5,300 bases of DNA. It comes from Opitutia bacterium UBA5964 (GTDB lineage: Bacteria; Verrucomicrobiota; Verrucomicrobiia; Opitutales; Coraliomargaritaceae). The stretch lies in the NCBI GenBank assembly GCA_002430605.1, contig DJBY01000059.1, forward strand, positions 5,323 to 10,622, in the 5' to 3' direction. Shown one piece after another: positions 1 to 5,300 of this stretch (positions are counted from its first letter, which is position 1; the number at the start of each line of letters is the position of its first letter). The translations under genes were made by a program, and so were the position numbers. Below the pieces are notes generated by a model. It was not told the DNA's origin and searched no databases. It saw only the letters and a program-made list of their open reading frames with translations.

Positions 1-104
1 AAGAAAGACTCGCCAATGCACAACGCATTTGACCTCAGAGCAAGCAGCGTCACGGTTGGCAGCACTCATAGAGATTTATTACACCAATAAACAAAACACA
101 TCAT

Positions 105-1085
105 ATGAAAGTATTTGTAACAGGAGGTGCTGGTTATATCGGCAGTGTCGCAGTCGAACAACTCGTCCTAGCAGGCCACGACGTAATGGTCTTTGACAAC
201 CTATCGCTCGGCCACCGTGCCGCAGTGCATCCGGATGCAGAACTGGTTGTAGGTGACCTCGCCAACATCAACTCGATCCGCGAGGCGATGGGTCGCTTCA
301 AGCCCGAAGCGATCATGCACTTTGCCGCCAAATCGCTGGTCGGCGAATCGATGGAAGATCCATTCATCTACCTCGGTGACAATGTTTCAAATGCGCTCAA
401 CCTATTGAAGTGTGTGGTCGAATTTGAAGTGCCTCGTTTCATCCTCTCTTCCACGGCCAACTTGTTTGATGATCCAGAGCGTATGCCCATCGCCGAAGAT
501 GAGCGCATCATTCCTGGCAGCCCTTACGGCGAGTCAAAATATATCATCGAGCGCTACCTACACTGGATGTCTCGCATATATCCGTTCTTTAACTACGCCG
601 CACTGCGCTACTTCAATGCCGCTGGCGCAAGCTCCGAGCGCGGCGAAGATCACACTCCAGAGCTACACCTAATCCCTCTTGTGCTACAAGTCGCACTGGG
701 GCAGCGTGAGCAGATCTACATGTTCGGCGACGACTACGACACACCAGACGGCACTTGCGTGCGCGACTACATTCACGTGATCGATCTGGCCCAGGCACAC
801 ATCCTTGCGCTCGGTGCGATCGAGAATCAAGATAAGATTTACAACCTCGGCAACGGCCAAGGTTACTCAGTCAAGCAAGTCATCGAGACTGCACGCGAAG
901 TGACAGGCCACGCGATCCCTGCCGATGTGAAACCACGCCGTGCCGGCGATCCAGCTACACTAATTGCTGCCAGCGGCAAGATCACCAGTGAACTCAAATG
1001 GGACCCTAAGTTCCCTGATTTGAAATCCATCATCACCAGTGCATGGGCATGGCATCAAGCCAACCCAAACGGCTACCAAGACTAA
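105..1085 (+). CDS. galE: UDP-glucose 4-epimerase (GalE-type, extended SDR family)
   Basis: This enzyme interconverts UDP-galactose and UDP-glucose in the cytoplasm, using tightly bound NAD. The sequence shows the Rossmann glycine motif GGAGYIG at residues 7-13, D31 at the end of strand 2 for NAD ribose, HFAAKSLVGES at 72-82, SPYGESK at 139-145 (catalytic Y141 and K145), YFNAAGA at 169-175, and the GalE hallmark DYDTPDGTCVRDYIHV at 210-225. The 326-residue length is slightly short of the usual 330-340, and both ends look complete. Two points are odd. The triad Ser (S124 in E. coli) is Thr117, in the unusual context SSTANLFDD. The position matching the E. coli substrate-gate Tyr299 is Leu286 by eye alignment (GDPATLIAAS). 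The ATG at 105 places the Rossmann fold right at the N-terminus and has no Shine-Dalgarno sequence before it. A galactokinase follows 27 bases later, supporting a galactose role. The family is certain; exact substrate range (UDP-Glc/Gal alone, or also UDP-GlcNAc/GalNAc) is open. Confidence 0.93.
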   Translation: MKVFVTGGAGYIGSVAVEQLVLAGHDVMVFDNLSLGHRAAVHPDAELVVGDLANINSIREAMGRFKPEAIMHFAAKSLVGESMEDPFIYLGDNVSNALNLLKCVVEFEVPRFILSSTANLFDDPERMPIAEDERIIPGSPYGESKYIIERYLHWMSRIYPFFNYAALRYFNAAGASSERGEDHTPELHLIPLVLQVALGQREQIYMFGDDYDTPDGTCVRDYIHVIDLAQAHILALGAIENQDKIYNLGNGQGYSVKQVIETAREVTGHAIPADVKPRRAGDPATLIAASGKITSELKWDPKFPDLKSIITSAWAWHQANPNGYQD

Positions 1086-1112
1086 TCACGATTAAATCTA
1101 GAAAGAACTGAT

Positions 1113-2348
1113 ATGGAACAAGACATTCATAGCAAACTCTCGGCAGCTGCAGACAAATGCGGCCTCGATATTGCTGGCGGCCAAGTGCGCCGCAGTTCAT
1201 CTCGCTTCTGCTTCGGCGTCGAACATGGCGATTACAACGGCATGGAACTCTTCGGTGTTGGCACCGATCGCTTCATCTGGCTGGCGTTCAAGCCAAACAG
1301 TTCGGGCCGTGTGCGTATTTTTAGCGAGAACTTCCCTGAAGACGGCATTGTCGACTTCGCACTGGGTGCAGCCGCAGAGCCAGGAACGTTGCAGGATAGC
1401 TGGGCACGTTTCCCACACGGCGTTGAGTCGATCTTGCGCCGCGAAGGCTATGCGCTCGCGACTGGGTTCGATGCAGTGCTGTATGGCAACATTCCTGGTG
1501 GTGGCATGTCGCGCTCAGCGTCGCTAGCTCTCAATCTGATCCTGACCTTCTTTGAAGTGAACGGCACAGTCGTTGAAGATGGTATGCGTATCGTTGATCT
1601 CGCCCAAATGGTGGAGACCGACTACATCGGTTCGCCTTGCGGCAAGTTGGATCAAATCATGATTTATTTCGCAAAAGCAGGCATGGGCACATACTTCAAT
1701 CCCAACAAAGGAACGATCGACCACATTCCGTTTGGCGGAAATGCAGATGACTTTCGTATCGTAAGTTTGGATACAGGTACGAAGCGCCCAGGACTCGAAA
1801 AATCGACCTATAAAATTCGTCGTGATGAATGCGATCAGATGAAGGCATTACTGAATGAAAAATTCGGTTATGCGTCACTGGCAGAGGTCTCGACATCTGA
1901 AAAATTTGCTGAAGCTGCGGCCTATATTCAGGAAGTCGCGCCCGCGAGCGTGGGACGCTTAAAATACTTGTATGAAGCACAGACCCGTTTCGCCGATACG
2001 CTAGAGGCGTGGCGTAGTGGCGACATCGCAAAGGTGGGCAAGAATTTCCGCGCAGATGGCATTGGGCTACGGGATGATTATGTGATCAGCGGCCCTGAGC
2101 TGGAGACGATGTGCGACATCGCACGCAGTGTACCAGGCGTGTTGGGTGAGCGCATGCTCGGCGGCGGCGATAAGGGCGCTAGCGGCGCCTTAATTCAGGC
2201 CGATGCCTTCGACGATTTAAAATCGACCGTGGAGTCGACCTATCCGTTGTGCCACCCTGCGTTTTCGAATGAGTTCGCGATTCATTCTTGCCGCACAGTG
2301 GATGGCATTACATCGGCGCCATTGTTGGCTCAGCCTGGCAAACAATAA
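1113..2348 (+). CDS. galK: Galactokinase (GHMP kinase family), divergent motifs
   Basis: Predicted to phosphorylate galactose to galactose-1-phosphate with ATP, the entry step of the Leloir pathway. The 411 residues are close to the usual galactokinase length of about 380-400. Motif 1 is recognisable as R31 followed six residues later by EHGDYNG (37-43), matching the galactokinase signature GRxNLIGEHxDYxxG and keeping the catalytic Arg and the sugar-binding Glu, His and Asp. Motif 2, the ATP loop, is GNIPGGGMSRSAS (125-137), with Arg where Ser is normal. GKLDQ (177-181) supplies the catalytic base D180. The segment RRDECDQ is family-typical. Motif 3 reads ERMLGGGDKGASG (346-358) instead of the usual RMTGGGFGGC. 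It lies 27 bases after galE and is probably co-transcribed. A weak purine stretch, GAAAG at 1101-1105, is the only Shine-Dalgarno candidate. Because motifs 1 and 3 are altered, a related sugar kinase (arabinose or galacturonate type) is possible, but the EH.DYN pattern favours galactose. Confidence 0.82.
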   Translation: MEQDIHSKLSAAADKCGLDIAGGQVRRSSSRFCFGVEHGDYNGMELFGVGTDRFIWLAFKPNSSGRVRIFSENFPEDGIVDFALGAAAEPGTLQDSWARFPHGVESILRREGYALATGFDAVLYGNIPGGGMSRSASLALNLILTFFEVNGTVVEDGMRIVDLAQMVETDYIGSPCGKLDQIMIYFAKAGMGTYFNPNKGTIDHIPFGGNADDFRIVSLDTGTKRPGLEKSTYKIRRDECDQMKALLNEKFGYASLAEVSTSEKFAEAAAYIQEVAPASVGRLKYLYEAQTRFADTLEAWRSGDIAKVGKNFRADGIGLRDDYVISGPELETMCDIARSVPGVLGERMLGGGDKGASGALIQADAFDDLKSTVESTYPLCHPAFSNEFAIHSCRTVDGITSAPLLAQPGKQ

Positions 2349-2458
2349 GCTGCACCAATCAGAACCAGACACCTAAGTACGGAAAACCCGAAAGGCCTTA
2401 AACAAGCGGCTTCCGGCCTAAAAAGAGGTTCATCGTCGATTACCGGGAAAGTCTCGAT

Positions 2459-2478
2459 TGAAACGACAGCCCGTTTCA
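2459..2478 (+). other. Perfect 7-bp hairpin downstream of galK
   Basis: TGAAACG (2459-2465) pairs with CGTTTCA (2472-2478) around a 6-base loop, ACAGCC. There is no T-run after it, so an intrinsic terminator is unlikely. It could stabilise the galK mRNA 3' end or be chance. The left part, GATTGAAAC, resembles the end of many CRISPR repeats but occurs once only. Confidence 0.3.
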
Positions 2479-2574
2479 TCTGAGAGGCAACGGATCTCTG
2501 ATGTTGGGCTTGTTTGAGCAATTGACCGCAATAGGAGTGTGGCCGACTCGCCGACATTCATCCTGTGTTACTGC

Positions 2575-2603
2575 AAAGGAGGGCGAGTCGCCGTCTCTCC
2601 TTT
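2575..2603 (+). terminator. Candidate transcription terminator after galE-galK
   Basis: AAAGGAG (2575-2581) is perfectly complementary to CTCCTTT (2597-2603). Inside it, GGC (2582-2584) pairs with GCC (2590-2592) around the loop GAGTC, leaving a 4-base bulge on the right. The A-rich left foot and the T-rich right side, followed by ACCCTTTTCCC, suit an intrinsic terminator, possibly bidirectional, but the T-run is interrupted. It lies 226 bases past the galK stop, which is far for a dedicated terminator. A competing fold exists, because GACTCGCC at 2545-2552 is the exact reverse complement of GGCGAGTC at 2582-2589. Confidence 0.4.
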
Positions 2604-2735
2604 ACCCTTTTCCCACACATCGACGATGAGCTCTTTTTTAGTGCCTGCACGGAACTGCCGAGCAATTCAAGGAAAGGCATGATCGGGTAGCACAGCTGCG
2701 TTCTATTTATTAAACCGTCAATGAACTGAATATTT

Positions 2736-2807
2736 AACCGCAGATGAACGCGGATACACGCTGATAGAGGAATCCTAATCTGCGTTTATCCGCGTCCATC
2801 TGCGGTT
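2736..2807. repeat. Long imperfect palindrome made of 10-base units
   Basis: Two 30-base arms, 2736-2765 and 2778-2807, are inverted copies matching at 27 of 30 positions, with 12 bases between them that can themselves pair (AGG/CCT). As RNA or single-stranded DNA this would form one hairpin of about 72 bases. Each arm consists of three tandem decamers of the form CGCNGATNNA: CGCAGATGAA, CGCGGATACA and CGCTGATAGA on the left. On the opposite strand the right arm reads CGCAGATGGA, CGCGGATAAA, CGCAGATTAG. From memory, sequences of this kind (CGCAGATGNACGCGGAT-like) recur between genes in many unrelated bacterial genomes, so this is probably a dispersed REP-like element rather than a site particular to this locus. 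Confidence 0.8.
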
Positions 2808-2951
2808 CTAAAATGCGCAACAACATCGCACGAATACGTGACGCAAATGGACCATAAATCGGAATTTCGCCTATTGTGAATTTGCTGACACCTGTATTCA
2901 ATAATTGCTTAAACATTTTAATCTTAATCCAGAAGTCAGAGCCCCCTCCCC

Positions 2952-2993
2952 CTGTCTTCTAACTACTGTCTTCTGTCCTCTGTCCTCTGACCT
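2952..2993. repeat. Heptamer tandem tract, consensus CTGTCYT
   Basis: Six consecutive 7-base units can be read without gaps: CTGTCTT, CTAACTA (degenerate), CTGTCTT, CTGTCCT, CTGTCCT and CTGACCT. The tract ends 12 bases before the histidine kinase ATG, so it fills the place where a ribosome binding site would sit. It leaves a strand strongly biased to pyrimidines, and it is preceded by CCCCCTCCCCC. An upstream segment, CAGAAGTCAG at 2930-2939, can pair with CTGTCTTCTG at 2966-2975 with one mismatch. It is probably a dispersed low-complexity repeat; variation in copy number could alter leader length. Confidence 0.75.
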
Positions 2994-3005
2994 CAATCAC
3001 ATCTC

Positions 3006-5003
3006 ATGACTTTACAACGCTTACTCGGACTCATGGCTTTGCTCGGAATCGCCCTTCAGCAAGCGCTCGGGAGCGTCAGTTATAACGACTGGGATCTGTC
3101 CGCACTGGAGACCCGTTTAAGCGACTTAGATGCCGAACTCGAACAACTGCCAGCGCTAGCCATGCGCAGTGATTCCGGTTCGATTGGTTACCGCTCAGAT
3201 TCGCCCGAAGTGCCAGACCCGCACAGGACCGAATGGGTGCAGATTAATCTCGATCAGGAACAAACGATTGTTGAGATCATCCTTGTACCGAGCATTCGAC
3301 GAGACACACAGAATGGCTTCCAGGCCGATGGCTTCCCTCGCGCCTTCCATGTCCTCGCAGGGACCAACAATGAGGCGGAAGGCCAGATCATCGCAAGTTA
3401 CTCCGCAGCCGACCAACTGTTACCACGCACGGCACCACTGGTGATTCCCTGCCAAAACCTACGCGCCTCTTGGATCCGTATTGTCGCGACCGAGCTCAGC
3501 ACACGCGGCTGGGATCACGTGTATGTCCTTCAACTCGCGGAAGTCATGCTCGTCAAAGACGGGCGCAATCTCGCTTTCCGACAACACATCACCGCATCGT
3601 CCACCTCGCCCGGGCCTTTTTTTAAATATGTTGCCCACAATCAGAATTACATCGTGGATGGATTTGTCCCCTACATCATGGACGACTATAAAGGCAAACA
3701 AAGCACCGCCTACTACTGCAATTTCCCCGTCGAGACTCCCCCCACTCTCACACTTGACCTGGAAGCCCCGTCCCTACTCAGCCAAATCAACCTCCACGGA
3801 ATGGAAGTCAGTGACAGCGTGCCGCAGGGAAATAAGGATGACTTTGGAATGCTCAAGCACTTACGAATTGAAGCTGCGAACCAAGCTGACTTCTCCGATG
3901 CTCGTGTGCTGGTCGACTTCGAATCGGACAGCATTTACGAGAGTGGACCCATCATGCAGTTTCAGTTTACGGAAGATCACTATCGCTACCTAAAATTCAC
4001 GGTGCTCAAGTCTGACATTACCAAAAAAATCACCAACTCCCCGAGAGGCATTCTAGGCTTAGCCGAAATCGAAGTCTTCTCTGGAAATACCAACGTGGCT
4101 CTGGGCAAATCATTCGCCATTGACGGTGAAGGCATCGACCTACACCGCAACTTAAACGCACTCACGGATGGTCGTAATTTCTACGGCGACATCTTGCCCT
4201 TCGACGTATGGATGCGCCAGCTCGCCAGACGCCACGATCTAGAGGCCGAACGCCCTCATCTCGTAAATGCGATCAACCAGGCCTATGCGCGTCAGAAAGC
4301 CAACCTCAGACTCATGGGCTACCTCGCCTCAGCACTGGCAGTCGGCATCTTGATCATCTATCTAATCGGACGCATCAAAGCAATGCGCCAGATCGCACGC
4401 ATCCGTAAGCGCTTTGCCGCCGACCTGCATGATGAGGTCGGAGCCAACCTGCATGCCATCGGCTTGCTCAGTGACCTCGCTCACGACGCGACCGATGAAA
4501 AAGAGAAACTGCAACGGATCGTCAGCGAAGTGCGGGCCGTGACCGAACGCACCAGTGATGCAGTTCGCTATTGCGCCAATTCACAAGAGGCACGCGACCC
4601 GATGGGAACCCTGCGGCAAGACATGCACCGTATCGCTAAGCGGATGATGCATGGCATGGACTATCAGATAGAAGTCGAGGGTGAGACTTTCCTCCAAAGG
4701 CTCAAACTCCGCACACGCAACGACCTGTTCCTGTTCTACAAAGAATGCCTAGTCAACATTAGCCGCCATTCCGGTGCGACTGCATTCAGCGTGCAACTCA
4801 CGGCCGATGCTCGGCGGATACAGCTAATCATCGAAGACAATGGACAAGGTTACAGCGCCGAATCAGGCGTAGACGTCCCCCCTTCATTAAAGCGCCGCGC
4901 TCAACTCATGCACGCGCAGATACAATTGGAGTGCTCTGACAATGGCGGCACCAAAATCATCCTCACACTAAAACACAAAAGATTGTTCTTCATCAATCAA
5001 TAG
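3006..5003 (+). CDS. Membrane-bound sensor histidine kinase with discoidin-like periplasmic domains
   Basis: This predicted two-component sensor autophosphorylates on a His in response to a periplasmic signal. Residues 1-22 are a signal peptide (R5, hydrophobic core 6-17, likely cut after ALG at 20-22). Residues about 56-185 and 188-358 form two discoidin/F5-8C-like beta modules; the first contains EWVQINLD (76-83), and the second opens with NLAFRQHITASS and has VDG (217-219). A shortened third module start follows (NVALGK at 363-368, LTDG at 386-389), then the helix LPFDVWMRQLARRHDLE from 397. One membrane helix spans 436-455. The cytoplasmic part carries DLHDEVG with H475, the N-box YKECLVNISRHS (N584), and the G1 box EDNGQGY (610-616). 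The second ATP-lid glycine motif, usually GxGL, reads VPPSLKRRA. It resembles HisKA_3-type kinases paired with NarL-type regulators. An in-frame stop at 2988 makes the ATG at 3006 the first possible start. The ligand is unknown; discoidin modules suggest glycans. A response regulator follows 4 bases downstream. Confidence 0.88.
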   Translation: MTLQRLLGLMALLGIALQQALGSVSYNDWDLSALETRLSDLDAELEQLPALAMRSDSGSIGYRSDSPEVPDPHRTEWVQINLDQEQTIVEIILVPSIRRDTQNGFQADGFPRAFHVLAGTNNEAEGQIIASYSAADQLLPRTAPLVIPCQNLRASWIRIVATELSTRGWDHVYVLQLAEVMLVKDGRNLAFRQHITASSTSPGPFFKYVAHNQNYIVDGFVPYIMDDYKGKQSTAYYCNFPVETPPTLTLDLEAPSLLSQINLHGMEVSDSVPQGNKDDFGMLKHLRIEAANQADFSDARVLVDFESDSIYESGPIMQFQFTEDHYRYLKFTVLKSDITKKITNSPRGILGLAEIEVFSGNTNVALGKSFAIDGEGIDLHRNLNALTDGRNFYGDILPFDVWMRQLARRHDLEAERPHLVNAINQAYARQKANLRLMGYLASALAVGILIIYLIGRIKAMRQIARIRKRFAADLHDEVGANLHAIGLLSDLAHDATDEKEKLQRIVSEVRAVTERTSDAVRYCANSQEARDPMGTLRQDMHRIAKRMMHGMDYQIEVEGETFLQRLKLRTRNDLFLFYKECLVNISRHSGATAFSVQLTADARRIQLIIEDNGQGYSAESGVDVPPSLKRRAQLMHAQIQLECSDNGGTKIILTLKHKRLFFINQ

Positions 5004-5007
5004 CCCG

Positions 5008-5300
5008 ATGCCAGATCCCACCAAAGTCATTATCGTCGAAGATAACCCCGAGTATCGCAACGTCCTCAAGCTGGCCTTCGAGTTCGATGACGCCTTCGAG
5101 TTAATTGGCATCTACGGCTCCGCAGAACACGCATTGCGGGCACTGGAGCCGACATCAAAGACGATCCTGTGCCCCGACATTCTGCTACTCGACCTCAACC
5201 TTCCGGAGATGTCCGGCCTCGATGCGATGAAATGGTTTCGCAAGTATATACCTGAAACCCCCATCATCGTGATCACCCAGTCCGACTTGGAAAGCGATGT
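5008..5300 (+). CDS. Response regulator, N-terminal receiver domain (cut by window end)
   Basis: This is the partner regulator of the preceding kinase, expected to receive its phosphoryl group. It starts at an ATG 4 bases after the kinase stop and stays open to the window end, giving 97 full codons plus two bases. The receiver fold is clear: strand KVIIVEDN (6-13) with acidic E11 and D12, the phosphoacceptor D62 in ILLLDLNLPEMSG (58-70), and T90 at the end of strand 4 (PIIVITQSD, 85-93). The conserved Lys of strand 5 and any output domain lie beyond the window. Given a HisKA_3-like kinase upstream, a NarL/LuxR-type DNA-binding domain is the likeliest output, but this is inference. There is no Shine-Dalgarno sequence, so translational coupling to the kinase is likely. 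Confidence 0.88.
   Translation, partial: MPDPTKVIIVEDNPEYRNVLKLAFEFDDAFELIGIYGSAEHALRALEPTSKTILCPDILLLDLNLPEMSGLDAMKWFRKYIPETPIIVITQSDLESD

Larger units (their letters stand above)
2349..3005. other. Gene-free intergenic region of 657 bases with several repeats
   Basis: No reading frame here looks like a real gene. The galK frame stays open without an ATG for about 40 codons past its stop, and two short minus-strand frames (2330-2557 and 2734-2916) cross hairpins and repeats and have no recognisable domain. What it does hold, listed separately, is two hairpins, a long palindrome of 10-base units and a heptamer tract next to the kinase start. The stretch 2604-2735 contains nothing I can name, and 2808-2951 is AT-leaning and is the likeliest place for the kinase promoter, though I see no convincing -35/-10 pair there. 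The region separates the galactose operon from the two-component operon. Confidence 0.7.

Noticed and set aside
56..82. Promoter-like TTGGCA (56-61) and TATTAC (77-82) before galE
   Set aside because: The spacer is only 15 bases and the -10 match is poor; not supportable without transcript data.
1..90. Possible C-terminal end of an upstream gene (frame open from base 1 to a TAA at 88-90)
   Set aside because: Only 29 codons, with no recognisable sequence and AGA and TTA codons unlike galE. Another frame ends at 30-32, so the upstream gene's frame cannot be decided.
2393..2419. AGGCC/GGCCT inverted repeat just after galK
   Set aside because: The stem is only 5 bp around a 17-base loop and is followed by A residues rather than T on the + strand.
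2457..2478. CRISPR-like GATTGAAAC sequence
   Set aside because: Only one copy; there are no regularly spaced repeats and no cas genes in the window.
2330..2557. 75-codon minus-strand reading frame
   Set aside because: It overlaps the end of galK and runs through two hairpins; no domain, no ribosome binding site, and no family I recognise.
2618..2639. Terminator-like CATCG-A-CGATG palindrome before a run of six T
   Set aside because: The loop would be a single base, so the usable stem is only about 3-4 pairs; too weak to call.
2734..2916. 60-codon minus-strand reading frame
   Set aside because: Its C-terminal half is a translation of the decamer palindrome; the remaining N-terminal part matches nothing I recognise. 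It may be a spurious frame or, less likely, a gene remnant.
3481..3993. 170-codon + strand frame inside the kinase gene
   Set aside because: It lies entirely within the kinase coding region in another frame, and its translation is low-complexity Ser/Thr/Arg/Pro-rich, typical of a shadow frame.

Overview
The window carries four genes on the + strand and one 657-base gene-free stretch. It looks like part of a Gram-negative chromosome, most plausibly from the Verrucomicrobiota (Opitutales/Puniceicoccaceae-like). That placement is an inference from three things: the histidine kinase architecture (signal peptide, discoidin-like periplasmic modules, a conserved pre-membrane helix, a DLHDEVG phosphoacceptor box), the near absence of Shine-Dalgarno sequences, and the types of intergenic repeat. 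No rRNA, tRNA, CRISPR array or insertion sequence is visible.

Bases 105-2348 form a short sugar-metabolism operon: a GalE-type UDP-glucose 4-epimerase, then 27 bases later a galactokinase of the GHMP family. Together they cover two steps of the Leloir pathway. The uridylyltransferase (galT) that would link them is not in the window. Both enzymes keep their catalytic residues but depart from consensus at recognisable motifs: Thr for Ser in the GalE triad, and GGGDKGASG in place of GGGFGG(C/S) in the kinase.

Bases 2349-3005 hold no convincing gene but are rich in structure. From left to right there is a 7-bp hairpin (2459-2478), a terminator-like hairpin (2575-2603), a long imperfect palindrome built from 10-base units (2736-2807), and a tract of 7-base CTGTCYT units (2952-2993) ending 12 bases before the next start codon.

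Bases 3006-5300 encode a two-component system: a 665-residue membrane-bound hybrid of discoidin-like sensor domains and a histidine kinase, then, after 4 bases, the receiver domain of a response regulator that runs off the window end. The sensor modules suggest carbohydrate or glycan perception in the periplasm. Whether this system controls the neighbouring galactose genes cannot be told from the sequence; the 657-base gap and its terminator-like hairpin suggest separate transcription units.
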